A stretch of 64,000 nucleotides of DNA. Source: Pyxicephalus adspersus (Eukaryota > Chordata > Amphibia > Anura > Pyxicephalidae). Under the pieces are notes generated by a model. It did not search any database. It saw nothing but the letters and a program-made list of their open reading frames with translations, and was not told the DNA's origin. Location of the stretch: NCBI RefSeq assembly GCF_032062135.1, contig NC_092861.1, positions 144,919,770 to 144,983,769 of the forward strand, read 5' to 3'. The position numbers and the translations under genes were made by a program. Shown one piece after another: positions 21,076-33,330 of this stretch. How positions within the stretch are numbered: the first letter of the stretch is position 1; every line of letters begins with the position of its first letter.

Positions 21076-23090
21076 ATTGGCAATGGTGGACCATTATATG
21101 TGTCAGCATAGCCACCTGTAGTCTCTACCAGGGGCTCGTGTGCAAGAGCAGAACTGGAAGACAGAAGACAGTCCAGAAATGACTAAACATGGATCTTCTT
21201 AGCAGGATCACCAGGAAATGACAAAAAATAGAATGAAAGATTTATAAAATGATAAAACAACCTTTAAAATTTTATTATTGTGTAAAAATGTATCTGGAAT
21301 GTGATGGGATTTTGAAGTACTTGGCTTAAAGAGAAATTTGTATTAAAAAAATCACCTATTTTACCTTTCTACACCCCATGTTATGGTTCACTCATCATCT
21401 TTTTTCTTGTGGGTTCTTAATGACATCTCTCTATCTCACAGTATACATGCATGAGATCGGGTGATGGGTTTTCCTCTTAATATAGAGAAACAAGCACCAA
21501 TCCTACTTTGCACTTGTGTGAGTTCAAGCACTTTTTTTGCATTTGAGGAAGGCCACTGATGGTGCAGTGCCCAATCTCGGTGGAGTAGACTGTAGCCTCC
21601 CTTGACGTAAGTATTCCAAGAGCCTGATGACAGGTCTGCTTTAATCTGCAACAGTTTGCTTTAGTGTTTCAACATACAATAAAGCAGACTTGGCACCCAC
21701 TGGATAGTAGTAGAAGTATGTGCAGGGAAAACTCCAACTTGATACTCTAGGAACATTCTCTATATAGAGGGTAAGGGTTCACTCATTATTACATGGGCCT
21801 TGACTTTAGCTGCAACTTGACACTCTATCAACCTACCACTCCCACTCCACCCACCCATCCCCATTCATTTTGGATTCACCAGTATCCCTAAGGATTCTCC
21901 AAGGTGGGAATGTCTAAAATAAAGCAGGACAGGTGCAGATACTTAGAGATTCCTTCTCCTGCATACACCTCTACCCAGTGGAGGTAGCAGGTTGAAGTCT
22001 CCGTGGAAGTCATTGGCTGACAATGTCAGGTACTTGTACACATCTTATCATGCTTACTTCTTGGGAATATTGCTATTCCACAACATTTCTCCAGATTTAC
22101 TTTCATTACCAGCAAGCACCACCAAGGATAATTGTCTCCACTAAATTTACATCATGCTTACCTTCTGTTACTTGTTTTTATTGTGAGTAGCACAAGTTTT
22201 GGCACTGTGCTTAACAGATCAGTTCTTTATAGATGTTATCAGGTTTGCTTTTTGTGGGTCTAGACTCATTTTTGGAGAGCAACGCATTATATTCACTGGC
22301 TAGCTCATGCGCCAGAATTTACAGATATAGAACAAAGTCGGCTTCATTTCCTTCTACAAGTCAGAAATGTATGGAAAGTCATTTTATTAAAATATCCTGG
22401 CAGAAGCAGTCACAGGTAAGGGGCTTTTTAATTTGCATCTTTCCTATGGAATGCTATGTTTTGTCTAGAGCCCACCTTTATGAAATACATTGTTGCAATG
22501 ATGTGTCATCACAAGGGAATTTAGGGTCAGATCTTTTGCGTAAATTTGCTCAATGGTATCTTGAAAGGTTACATCTATAGCACTAAGAATTGATTAGTGA
22601 GGTTAATTTATTACTATAATTATCATTTACTAAAGTGATACATCGTGTACTATCAGTGAGCACATATTTGAAATTATTATTGCAGCATAGCGATTTTTGA
22701 TGATTTGTTACATTTCAGTGCTATTGGTTTCTTGTGGCCTCCTTGCAGCCACTTCTTGTTTCCTGGAGGTGAAAAAGGTGAGACTATACTTATGTATTAC
22801 GGGTTTACCTTCATTTATAGGCTCCTTTAGAAACTACAGAGACAGCATAGAAGGTCAATTGGGAGACAAGTATGGAGTTCTGTCACCCTGTACCAGTAAG
22901 TGCCTGAACAAGGTCTTTCATGGTAGGAATAATTTTTATAGAAAAACTGCAAATTCATAAATACTAAACAACAATTTAAACATTTGATGACATTTTACTT
23001 TTTGGGTTAACATATACTAGGCATTGCCATTAGAAGAGGTGTGATTTTTAGTTATGTATTTTTATATACATCCTATGATGCATTGTCCTC
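21076..23090. other. No feature recognised (2 kb)
   Basis: No gene or repeat could be identified. A segment at 22719-22784 has an AG before it and a GTGAGA after it and could be read as a tiny exon, but see the findings for why this is weak. Open frames at 22233-22580 and 22697-22960 have no known motif. Confidence 0.4.
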
Positions 23091-23092
23091 CT

Positions 23093-23315
23093 TGTAGGCT
23101 CTAAATTGTACAAACTGGAATACTATGTGCCAGCTCATCCGGGTACTTTAATACCTTGAAGAATGCAACTGTTGTGCCAGTCTATCTTTCTGAACTCAGT
23201 GACTACCAGTCTGTGCACCTACGTCTCCCTTCAGTGATGTAGAAACCCTCAGAATTGTTGCCTTACCTGTAGGTACTAAGCTGTACACGCTGGATTACTG
23301 TGTGCCAGCTCATCA
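23093..23315 (+). repeat. Direct repeat pair, 46 bp, 177-bp period
   Basis: GTAGGCTCTAAATTGTACAAAC and the following CTATGTGCCAGCTCATC (23093-23138) recur as GTAGGTACTAAGCTGTACAC and CTGTGTGCCAGCTCATC (23270-23315), about 80 % identical by eye. Confidence 0.75.
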
Positions 23316-23724
23316 GTTTGGAATCAATAAGATCCACCAATTCCTGGTTGACAATGGGGGTTAAGGAGTCAAAAGGGGAGGTGAAAATCAGAATAAACAA
23401 TTAAAAATATAGTGATCAACAAAAATAGGAAGAAAGAAAACGTCAAGCTACTATTTTAATTTTGGTCTTTATATACTTAAAGTTACACTTTAGGTGATAA
23501 GGGCACCCAAAAGCCCTCCAGCCCATAAAAAGTTTTATCTAACTATCTGCATTTCCATGCCATCTACTTCCCTTGTCTTAGCTATTGCTCAATCGATCTA
23601 AAGCCCTGGTATCTAACTTGTGACCCGAAGGGTTGCATATGGCTCAGTGCTACTTAGAAAGTCAGTGGATGAAGTATTGATTCATAAGTGAGCCATAATG
23701 GTAATGTTTTCTATCAGTCTCGTG
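23316..23724. other. No feature recognised
   Basis: A fragment around 23610-23700 is vaguely like hAT family H1 but too short and diverged to call. Confidence 0.35.
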
Positions 23725-23727
23725 TAA

Positions 23728-24149
23728 GGTTAGGTGCACACGTGCAATAACTGTAGTTAGAAAACGAACAACTAACGTCAGATCTACGATTATGCGCGAT
23801 TATATTTGAACAATCGAATTGTGCACAATTCTGTACATAGTGTAATGATACGGTCGTTCAAATAGAATCCACCAATAGTGTACACACGCTAGATACGATC
23901 GTTTGAACGATGCAGGAAGTGACGTGTACCGCAGAACCATCCACGATCACTGAACGACCGCACACACAATCGATTTCAAACAGTCCTTGTCCAATCGGAT
24001 CCGCCGTGATGGTTGATCGTTTCCAGCGCCAATCCTCATTCATGGGCGTGGTTGGCAAGTTGTTGTGCACTTTTTTGTTAACGATTATCGGACGATTGGT
24101 TGTTAGTCGTTTGTTTCCAACCATAATTATTGCACGTATGTACGCAGCC
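23728..24149. mobile_element. Harbinger-like MITE with TAA target duplication
   Basis: Flanked by TAA at 23725-23727 and 24150-24152. The left end GGTTAGGTGCACACGTGCAA is an inverted match to the right end (complement GGCTGCGTACATACGTGCAA). Symmetry continues inward: AACGAACAACTAAC against the complement of GTTAGTCGTTTGTTT. It is rich in CGATCGTT/ACGATCG motifs. Three-base TWA duplications are typical of PIF/Harbinger elements. There is no transposase. Relatives lie at 37.3 and 40.4 kb. Confidence 0.75.
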
Positions 24150-24152
24150 TAA

Positions 24153-25150
24153 AATGTCCTCAGCCTACTGCAGCATATCTCTAGCCTTTAGTCACAACTC
24201 TTGCATGTCACCGGTCTCTGACCATCTCTACTATATTGATAGTCTCTACCATTCTGTGTCGGAGCACATGTTCTGCATATTATCTGTGGCCTCCTGGAGA
24301 TTTTAGAAGCTGCATTTGAGGCCTTCAATGTCTAATAAGTTTACAACAACGGGAACTGGAATTCTGGGTATGGGAGGAACATGTCCCCTCCTCATGAGAC
24401 CGTGTTTGAAACTAACCCCTAAATGCCAGGTCTAAACATCACCACATAGGTATGGTAGTGACACCATCCACCCTTGTTATCTCTTACACCATCCAACATT
24501 AGGGCTCACCCGAAATAAGGGAGGTGGTGAAGGTTCATAGAGGATACCTTGCTGAAGCAGTGGACATTGTCACTATGCCACAAATTACTTAAATAATCTC
24601 TTTAAGCATAAAAGATTCAGAGTTTAGTAATCTTTTCAGAACTAGCCAGGAAAAATACCATCTTTCAGCATACAGAACTGCGGGGCTGTGAATATGAGAA
24701 CATTCGCAGTGGGTTCTATAAATATGACCTAATGAAAAGTGCAATCAAAGAGCAATTTACACTCGAGGAAGAAAAAAAGGTTAACAAATTCCACTGAGCA
24801 CTATTTGTATCTAAACCGAGGCCAGGTAATATAACATTATATTATATGAAAACTCTTTCTGTGACTGAGATCATTAGAAATAGTACACATGGTCACAGTT
24901 TTGTTTCCAGTCCTAATTATGGTCTAAGAATGAGAATTCAGCAGCTATCCCATCATGTGCTTGGTACCCCCACATGCTCCCATCCACCCAACACATGCTC
25001 AGTTTTTTTATGGTTAAAGATTACATAGCATTCTATGGAGCAATTTACTATAATGGATCCACAATATAGGTTCTTAATCTTTTTTTACAATTACAGACGT
25101 ATAATGTAATCCTAATAGATTACACAATATGTTCCTTCATCAGATTGCTG
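24153..25150. other. No feature recognised
   Basis: No repeat or coding similarity identified. The open frame at 24846-25028 has no motif. Confidence 0.45.
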
Positions 25151-25152
25151 AA

Positions 25153-25689
25153 TAGGGATGAGCGAGCGAAATTTTTTATTTTGATCTTGCGGCAAATCGG
25201 GCTTTTCTCGCTTACAGAACATGAAAGTGAGAACGGCCTTGTAATTCGCAACAAGGTCATGTTCTCGCCGAACTCAGTTGAACTGTCAATGGAGAAACTC
25301 TATTGAGAGTTCGCCTGCAGTCACAGCTGATTGGATGTGCCTTCAATCCGCTGTGAGCCTTGCATGCCTCCAATCAGCTGTGTCCGCAAGTTCCCACGCT
25401 CCCAGAGCTGTACGTATCAGCCTGGTGACCATGGGAACTGAACTCAGATAAACACTCTTAATGGAGAAACTCCATTAAGAGTTCATCTGGAGTCACAGCT
25501 GATTGGAGGCTTCCAATCAGCTGTGACCGCAGGTTCCTACGCTCCCCGGGCTGTACTTATCAACCCAGGGAGCGTGGGAACATGCACTTCAATGGAATTC
25601 GCGAAAACGGTTCACCGAAATTTTGCGGATCCATCGGAAGTTCAGGGAAATGTTCGCAAGAATGTCAGAAGCCTTCTCCCTCATCCCTA
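25153..25689. mobile_element. MITE with TAGGGATGAG inverted ends
   Basis: Left end TAGGGATGAGCGAGCG and right end CTCATCCCTA give a 10-bp perfect terminal inverted repeat. Internally, CAGCTGATTGGA / TCCAATCAGCTGTG motifs occur several times in both orientations, and GGAGAAACTC.ATT.AGAGTTC occurs twice (about 25290 and 25460), so the interior contains a partial duplication. Composition is CpG-rich with GCGAA / TTCGC motifs near both ends. No transposase. I recognise TAGGGATGAGCGA as a frog repeat end but not the superfamily. Confidence 0.7.
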
Positions 25690-26985
25690 CTGCGGAAATC
25701 ATTATATTGCTATTCCTATTAGGTACTAGTATACCCTAAGAAAATATTAGTAGCTTAGTTTTGCTTTGTAAATTTTTTTGGGTTCTCAGATATGTTGATA
25801 AACATGAAAGAAGTTGTATCATGTGTATGAGTGATTGAGTACCTCTCATCAGAATTCTGCTAATTTCTTCACAGAAACTGATTACAAGGATAGAATCTCG
25901 TACACATGTGTGCAGTTTTTAGATCTCCATGGGCAAACTGGCAGCCAATGTGCTCATGTGTACTAGTCCTTAGGGTAGTGTGGTTTGAATTTGCAAAACA
26001 GATGCATAAATTTGGATTGTTGAGTGCTTAACACTCCTTTGTTGTAGTGCAGAGATGGAGCACATACAAAACTTTTATTTTACACTGTCTGGGTTCACAT
26101 TAGGTGTACCCATTGCAAGCCAAAAACTCAAATTGGCTCTGTTAGTCCCTATTCTTCAGATAGTTTCTCTTTTTTTTTCATAACACTGTATATTCGTTTA
26201 TTTTGTGCCTTAAGTGTACCAAACATGTGTAAGTTTTCAAATAACTCTTCTTTGTCTAAGAAGTGCTGATTTTTTAATATTCTTTAGGACATCTCTTATG
26301 AATTGTTTCTGTCAAGAATGTCAAGAAGTCCAAATCCTTCCCTCACACTGGTTTTCTGAGAATTAACAAATAATCGGGAGACAATATGAAGGAAAAGATC
26401 ATACTGAGTTGTGATGCCTACTGAGATACGGAGGTATAGAATGTGCTCAGCATGGAGATGTGCTAAACATGACTTATCTTTTGTGTTCTGCCCAATCCCC
26501 TTTACAACGGGTGTGATTAAGGATTAACTTGCTATGTTGGAGTCCAATTACTAAAGAGTACAAAGAACAGACCTCAATTGCTGCAACAAGTAAAAACAAA
26601 GTTTTTTTTTTTTTAATTAATGGGACAAAGTGCAATGTGTCTTAACTGTATGAGTAAAAATGAATTCTTTATTATTATGGCTATGATTCAGTCATAACAG
26701 TGATCTGCCCTACAGATCCTAATTTAATGTACAGAAATACAAATATAGGATTCCAGCTAACAAACAGCAAATTTGGTGCAGCAAATAGGCATCTGTCAAT
26801 CTTCATGAATATGTGCATGCTTAGGCAGTGGATATTTTAAAGATTTTACCACTGCATAACACCTGTCCCACAGTATTCAGGCAGAACTGGAATCAGACAT
26901 ATTTTTCATTACGTTCATAAATGATAAGTAATGAAAAAGTGTAACAGTTACAGATAAATATTACCTTTGCAAAGCCTTCATCCTC
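25690..26985. other. No feature recognised
   Basis: AT-rich DNA with T-runs (26601-26613). No gene or repeat kinship seen. Confidence 0.45.
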
Positions 26986-26989
26986 TTAT

Positions 26990-27385
26990 TGCCAATTGCC
27001 CAATGGTCTATCAAGTCTTTTTTTAATTTTTATTACTAATAAGAGTATATATCTATATTTGTCCCAAACAAATTACATTTCAATTACTGTTGACTAGCTT
27101 CCTATCTCTGCAAGAAGTCTTTTTCAAGCATTAACTGTACTTTTGGTAAATTCATACTTCATATGGTTTCTTTTGAACTTCCCACCTGCTAGTTTGGGGT
27201 CATGCCCCCGTGGTCTTGATCTTAGCTTTGCACTAAAACCACTGCCCTCCTTAACTCTATTCATACCCTTGATGTATGTAAAGGTTTGAGTCATGTCCCC
27301 TCCTTTCATAAAGACTGTACAATATTAAGTTTCTACAGGCTCTCTGATAAGTTTTGTGCCTAGAACTTTCACCAATTTTTGATCC
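26990..27385 (-). pseudogene. LINE reverse transcriptase relic, C-terminal tail
   Basis: On the minus strand, 27309-27124 stays open and reads as the C-terminal tail found after the polymerase in jockey/CR1/Rex1-type elements: a GGDMTQTFTYIKGMNRVKE stretch comparable to 'RGDMIQTYKYI.GI..V', followed by a basic segment and a KYEFTKSTVN stretch. Upstream at 27310-27380, ATCAGAGAGCCTGT and ACTTAATATTGTACAGTCTT continue the reading in other frames. It is broken by frameshifts and stops and has no catalytic domain. The LINE 3' tail seen at 56.1 kb is not present, so it may be a different family. Confidence 0.55.
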
Positions 27386-27620
27386 TTTCTAGACTTTGTC
27401 AATGCCATCATTTTGTAACCAAGGTCTTTTTGCCCATCTCTAGAATTGGTCAATTTAATCAATATCACTTTTTAATTGGTCAAAGTATTTCAAATAGGGC
27501 AAAAAAGGTGTTAGGGGAAAGACCTCATTCCTCTTTGTGGAAGGCCCTCCAGGGATGCAACCAATGAGTAAAATTCTGGATTTTTCCATTATATTATATC
27601 TCACTGACAATGGTCTACGA
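27386..27620. other. No feature recognised
   Basis: Short unassigned AT-rich interval between two repeats. Confidence 0.4.
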
Positions 27621-27621
27621 T

Positions 27622-27900
27622 GGTGTCTGTCAACCAGGATTCCTCCAGAGGTTCTTAGGGTTTCTTTGATCAATAAACTATTGTGCCTCTCAGGTCAGTT
27701 TAGGTGACATCAATGTTTTTTTTTGGCTATCTGTCAGGGTGACATTCTTCCCAATGGCCAGCAATGAAGGAGGCATTCTTACCACTTACCACCATACTAA
27801 TATACAGTGAGCTGTGGATATAGGAATTATACCAGGATGTATACCAGACCTGAACATTTTTTTAAGAGTTCACAATGTTAAAAAGGATGATAAAGGCTGG
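27622..27900 (+). mobile_element. hAT-like element, family H1
   Basis: Full-length-looking plus-orientation copy: TCTGTCAACCAGGATTCCTC, CAGAGGTTCTTAGGGTTTC, AGGTCAGTTTAGGTGACATC, TCAGGGTGACATTCTTCCCA, CACCATACTAATATACAGTG, closing with ATGTTAAAAAGGATGATAAA. The ends are inverted (TCAACC-like against GGATGATAAA-like). Together with the copies at 33.1 and 63.3 kb it defines the plus-orientation sequence. Confidence 0.72.
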
Positions 27901-29695
27901 TCTATTGGATAAAAAATGGTAATCTCCCTAGAGCAGCAATATATAATTGACAGGCACATTTTCTCACTCTTCCAAACTTGAAAAAGTTTTGGCTTTGAAT
28001 GACCAAGCTTGGTTTGAGAGAACGTCATTTGTGAAGATATATAAGGACACAGTTGAGGTAATTTACTTAATTTTACTTTTATGTAATAGTTTCACTCATC
28101 TGCTATAAATATGAAGCCAGTGTGTTCTGTTTGAAATTGTGCATTATGTATTTGCTGTTGAATTCTGCTCAATGTCAAAACCAAATGACTGTGGGAAAAA
28201 GACGTGGGTGGTCCATTACATCACATAACCCCCAATGAGATATACCTTTCAGTTTCCAAAGGGTAATTAAAAAAAAAATATTTGAAAACAAACGTCATAA
28301 TGCAAGCAGTGGTCTTCTAGCTGTGCCACCACATTTCCCAGCATGCTTGGCCAACCCACGTCAAGTAACGAGAGCCAGAAGATGAGTGGACGGTTTTGGC
28401 AACAGTTCTTAGAGTAAATTGATGTTATTAAAGCAACAGATTTTTTTTCTGTTCCATGAAAACTCAGATACAATACCTCTCCCGTAGTTCTAAAACTTAT
28501 CTCTTTTTAACCATGTTGGGTCAACGAAAGGTGAAATGGGTTTGGAACATTACATTTAAAAAAATTTAAAAAAAAATGTTGTCTTTTGCCTTGTCAGAGA
28601 TTTTGCAAGTTTGACATAAAATTGAACTCATGAAATATAAGACACCTCCTACTATTTTCGTAAAACTGCATGAAAAAGATAGAGATCACATTTACTTTTT
28701 GCATTGTGCAAAGTTGGACATCAACAGTTTTAGCAACAGCTGTCCGAATTTCCAAGGCTAAGGTTCTAAGCCTAACCACAGAAAAAGACGGATGTCCTAA
28801 AATGGACCTATCATGAGAATGTTCTGAAAAACTACAAAAGGTTTTCAGGTATAAAAGAGCTTTTTCTGTGTTCCATGGCAAGAACAATGCTCTACTGTTT
28901 GTTCCTGGAATTTATAAAACATTCTACTAGTTGCTCATTTAACACTGTTAAACCAAAGTGATAGGTAATTTCTCATAAAGAAAGATTTGTGGTTGGGATT
29001 CCCGGTACATCAGTGTATCTGGCTGTGTCCAAGACAACTGTTTAACAAAGAATTCTAATTTTACAGCATCTTCTGTAATCCTATCTGTACTCGCTCTGTC
29101 TTGAAAGGCAGCAAAAGAGATACAAGACCACCCTGACTTCTACCATCGAGTTCAAGACTATTCTTTTTTTCTGAAATATTAGACATTAGCTACAGACTTT
29201 AAGCTCCATTTAAGAGGTGACCTCCAGTTTACATGATGAATTGCAATGTAACCCCACCAAGATTTATCCATAGTGGAGGAGCACAAAGCTTGCACATGCC
29301 ACTTTAAAAAGCCTGGTATCTTATTTCGTGCATTACTCAGTATACCCATTCATTTATCTGGATGCAGTTCACATGGATAGGTCAGACGTGTAATTTGTTG
29401 AAATATATTGAATGTTATCAGGATAGCCAACTCTACTCATGAGAATACCGAAGTCTTCAGAATGCAAAAAGTGAATATAGGAATGCTAGTCTGGAGATAT
29501 AGAAACTTGCCAATGATTTTAATATGTTTCTAGAAATGCAAGAAAAGATACCAGTTACTGTACATGTATTGTCTACTGCTCCCTACAACTCTATTATATA
29601 CTTTCCATTGTATGCTGCCTTCTTTTGATTCCTTAACTCATCTTTTTCAAAGCATCATGAAAAATTGTAGGACATGTATTTTAGATCCTTCGTAC
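27901..29695. other. No feature recognised (1.8 kb)
   Basis: No gene or repeat family member could be recognised. The open frames at 28267-28473 and 28594-28887 on the minus strand are motif-free. Confidence 0.45.
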
Positions 29696-29699
29696 AGAA

Positions 29700-29835
29700 G
29701 GGTTAGTATTTCTCAAACTGGGTTCCTACAGAGGTTGCTAGAATTTCATTGAGCAATTTCTGCCTCCCAGATCATTTACCACTGACACCATTGATCTCTT
29801 TGGCTACTTGTCAATGTGCTCAGTGCTACTTGTAA
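29700..29835 (+). mobile_element. hAT-like element, family H1, 5' fragment
   Basis: AGTATTTCTCAAACTGGGTTCCT, CAGAGGTTGCTAGAATTTC and CACCATTGATCTCTTTGGCT match the first half of the family; the second half is absent. Confidence 0.65.
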
Positions 29836-30235
29836 GAATTTGCAAGACTTTCAGCTGCCCAAAATGTAGAGAGTTGGAAATTTTAATATAATTAAAGATT
29901 CTATCTAGAGCACCCGATGCACAGTGGAACAAATTCAATAAATCAGATGACTGTTTGGAGGTGGTTTAAAGAATTTACTGTGTCTACCTACAATTAAAAA
30001 ATGACATTTTTCTGGGCTGTCTGTGGATACCAGCACTACCCATCTACAAGAATACAATATGAGGCAGTAACCGACACTAATATTTTTAAGAGGTGGAATA
30101 TACTGTTTCAGTTTTGATGTTCTAAGAGGGATGGGTTAGTTTGAGGAATTATGGTGAGTTTGTATGAAATAGTACTTGGGTAGGAGAGGGGTGTCTGGAG
30201 TGTCCTGAAGCTTAGAATATTAAAATCAAAACATG
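29836..30235. other. No feature recognised
   Basis: AT-rich interval with no identified content. Confidence 0.4.
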
Positions 30236-30239
30236 ATTA

Positions 30240-31140
30240 CAGAATGTTGCTTTATATGGTTAACTCCACAGTGGGTATTCCAGGGACTGGGCTGGTAATA
30301 CGGCTAAACATGGAAATGCAACCTTGTTGGGTTACTCTTTGTAGCATAAATCAGGAGGATAATCTGTCAACAACATGTATCTTGGCCTTTGGGGAGGAGT
30401 ACATGTATAAACTCTTTAAAAGGATCTTTAAAACCCATGTAAACTGGAACCAGTTGGAGTCAAAGTCAATCAATGCTTTTAAAGGCTTTTTCGAAGGCAA
30501 ATACTAAAATTTACTAGGACAGACAAAAGAGTCCAACAGCCTGTAGTTTTTTCAAATCAGCCAAATCAGGTCATTAAGTTTGGGACGAATAATTGTCAGG
30601 GGGTGAGAAAATGTTTAAGAGAGGAATTTTGCACCTTCATTTATATCTGAGATAGGGTGACGTGCTCATGCTCATATTATGGGCATGTTTGTTTATTTCA
30701 TGGAAGGACCTTTATACAGGCTTCTGTTCCAATAGGTAGGTATGTAGGTACCATTCTAGGTCTGTTGGTTGTGGAGAGTAAGATCAACTACAAAATTGTT
30801 CAAAAATCATTGAACATGCTTTCCATCCTTGGTGATTTTACATTGACTGGACATTTTAGGACATTTGTAACTTCTTGAGGGATTATATCAGAATGTAGGA
30901 AATTGAGGTGATCACCCAAAATGGATTAGATTGGGTGGTCAATTAGAAAGTGTTACTCTCTTTCAGAGTCAGTTGGCCAAGCACCATATACAGATTAGCA
31001 GTGTCAAGAGAACACATCCGAACCAGGTCAATTCTAGAGAATAGAGGGAAGAAAATTGTGTTCCTTCCTAATGGTAAATCATGTCACCAGATATCTAAAA
31101 ACGCCAAGAAAAGCTACTTCATTTTGAGAGGAAATTAAGG
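30240..31140 (-). pseudogene. L1/Tx1-type LINE ORF2 relic: endonuclease end and polymerase start
   Basis: Read on the minus strand, the order is as in an L1 ORF2. Around 31060-30960 is an endonuclease end with a FSRIDLVRMCS-like stretch, comparable to the 'SRIDY' motif before the last catalytic region. Around 30590-30240 is reverse-transcriptase material: an FEKAFKSID stretch like 'DAEKAFDSIDW', then LYMYSSPKAKIHVV like 'LYSSP.A.I.VNG', then RVTQQGC like 'RGTRQGCPLSP'. Frameshifts separate these motifs and several stops are present, so it is inactive. No YADD box is recovered. Decayed element sequence may continue upstream to about 31970. Identification is from motif order, not alignment. Confidence 0.6.
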
Positions 31141-31443
31141 GGAAACTTTTGGATTGTGGATTTCTATTATCCTTAGGCTATAGAGTGGCAAAAAAGTCTT
31201 CTATCACAACTAGATTATTTTGTCATTTGGAGAAAAAGGTTCAGTTGTTAGAGTTGGATCCATAAATATTGAAGATTTTAATGGTCTTTTAAAGCACATT
31301 GTATAGTGTATCTGGCCTAGCTGAGTTTAGTTGGGTTACAATCTTTTATTTTATCTTGATTTTTTTGAGTAAACTTTTATGTACAAGGATCAAGACTTCA
31401 GTCTTCTTTCCACAGATGGATTCCCACATTTGGTCCACTGACT
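31141..31443 (-). pseudogene. Probable upstream part of the L1-like relic
   Basis: The strand and reading order suit the early endonuclease region, but no catalytic motif was found. Continuity with 30240-31140 is an inference. Confidence 0.3.
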
Positions 31444-31660
31444 GGGCCAGATTTAAGAAAGCTCTCCTAGGCTGCAGATGCTACAATTTGAACTTGGGTG
31501 ATCAAGCAAACCTGGAATGAATCTTGTCCAGGATTTAAAACCTTTGCTAACAAGTAGCAAATGACTTTGAAGAAATCCATTCTGGGCTTGCTGGATCACC
31601 TAAGTTCACTGATGAAAGTGTATCTTCTCCCACCTTGAAGAGTTTCTTACATCAGGCCCA
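31444..31660. mobile_element. Palindromic MITE, family P
   Basis: Left end GGGCCAGATTTAAGAAAGCT pairs with the right end AGTTTCTTACATCAGGCCC allowing mismatches. The internal pair GGTGATCAAGCAAACCTGGA and GGGCTTGCTGGATCACCTAA flanks the centre with TTTGCTAACAAGTAGCAAAT. It may have inserted into the L1-like relic, which appears to continue on both sides. Confidence 0.82.
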
Positions 31661-31970
31661 TTGTTTCTACCTGAGATGGGACTCCAATTCATACAGATGT
31701 GATTACTGAAGTAGTGCCACATTAGTTGGTAGTTTCTTAAGATGTCAAAGGATCTTTCATTTCCTATGCTATGACTTTTTAATACCAAAGGAAGTCGGGG
31801 TTTAGAGTAAATGTTAGTGAACCATGTGGGACAGGGAATATCCCAGCTGAAGCCCCCCATATTACGGTTTCCTGAGATCCAAAAAAAGGACAAGAGGGCT
31901 TTGGAAAAAGAATCACAGTGAGCAATAAAACACATGAACTGGCATGGGTCATTTGTCTCTAGAATAAATA
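31661..31970 (-). other. Unassigned minus-strand frame beside the L1-like relic
   Basis: A minus-strand frame of 109 codons ends near 31606. It contains short stretches such as WFTNIYSKPRLPLVLKSHS but no motif I can place with confidence. Its position just upstream of endonuclease remnants suggests the start of the same element, but this is unproven. Confidence 0.3.
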
Positions 31971-33085
31971 TAGATTTTATTGAATCCCTCCAGTAACATA
32001 TTTCAGTACCAGACCTCGACAGTAAATCATTTATTTTTCCACATCAGTGGAGTGGATGGGGGGACAATGATTTTGATTCTGCAGTGTAATTATTTCAGTG
32101 TTTTCACCCTTTGGACGGGGTAATCTTGGACATAAATGTTATATAGTTTTAAATAGACTTTAAGTAAAAGACAAACAAATGAAACCCTAACTCCAGCTAA
32201 CATTTTTTAAGCTTTTTTTTTTTAACAATATCAAAAAGATGTCCAAACCACCCAAATTTTTAAATAAATTATTATTTAAATAATATTAATAAATGTACCT
32301 TTCTTTTTACATGATTGCTCTGCGCCAGTATTCTCAATACTTCAGATACTAAATCTCCATCCTTATCCTGTGCCCTGTAGTGTAGTATCCGGAAAAAATG
32401 GCACTTCTGGGTGCCGTGTCCTTATAGCATGCATTAGAAGTGGAACCCTCCAGTGGTATCGCAATCCTCTAACAAGGGAGACTGACTGATAGTATAGTAC
32501 TTGTCTTCCTGGTGCTCACTGGGCATTTTTTGGAGCAAAATGCTTTCTGGCATCATGTGAATGCTTCACTAACCCAAGTTTCTGCAGCCATTAATTTTAA
32601 AAACTGAAGAATTTCCATGCACATATGGGGGAATTTCTATGTTAAACTATGACTTTAGTCTTTACGATGAAGCCAACTAGAATCCAAACCATCATTGTTA
32701 CTTGATCCCACATTATCCTTTTGACTGAATGGCCTCAAAATTCTCAAAGACACACACCAAAATCTGGTGGAAAACTTTCACAAAAGAGGGGAGGTTGTTT
32801 AATTGCAATGGATTGGGAGGGGGTCATATCCATATTATTGTCAATTTGAGATAGGATGTCCAACATGCTCAAAAAGGTAAGTTGGTCAGGTGTCCATGAA
32901 TTGCCCATACATTATTTAAAACTAAACCAACTGAACTTTGGCTTGATGTGTGTTATAAGCACTAAGCATTACCAGAAAGACAGCAGACCATGATCAACTG
33001 ACCAATTAATTCAACTCCACTCTTTTATGGGCATGTAACACATTTTAATCATGCTATTTTCTTGTAAAAGCTGCTGTTGAGCGCT
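31971..33085. other. No feature recognised
   Basis: AT-rich DNA with no repeat or coding similarity seen. Confidence 0.45.
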
Positions 33086-33086
33086 G

Positions 33087-33330
33087 CCTTTTTCTCAACT
33101 AGAGTTCATTGGAACCCTAGGGTTCCTCCAGAGGTTGCAAAGGGTTCCTTGAGCAATGAGCACTTTGTGCCTTTTAGGTCAATTTAAGTGACACCAAAAT
33201 TCGTTTTTTCCCATTTTTAAAGGTTCTTCCCATTGACCACCATGCTAATATACTATGAGCTATGGATATAGCAATTACAGAATTACCAAGACCTAAAAGG
33301 TCCTCTATGTTAAAGAGGTTAAAAAAGGCT
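33087..33330 (+). mobile_element. hAT-like element, family H1
   Basis: Plus-orientation copy: TTTTCTCAACTAGAGTTCAT, GGTTCCTCCAGAGGTTGCAA, TTGAGCAATGAGCACTTTGT, AGGTCAATTTAAGTGACACC, CATGCTAATATACTATGAGC, ending GAGGTTAAAAAAGGCT. The terminal TTTTCTCAAC and GTTAAAAAAGG form the short inverted ends. Confidence 0.72.

Noticed and set aside
22233..22580. Plus-strand frame of 115 codons with a donor-like CAGGTAAGG inside
   Set aside because: No recognisable protein similarity; a lone donor consensus is common in 64 kb.
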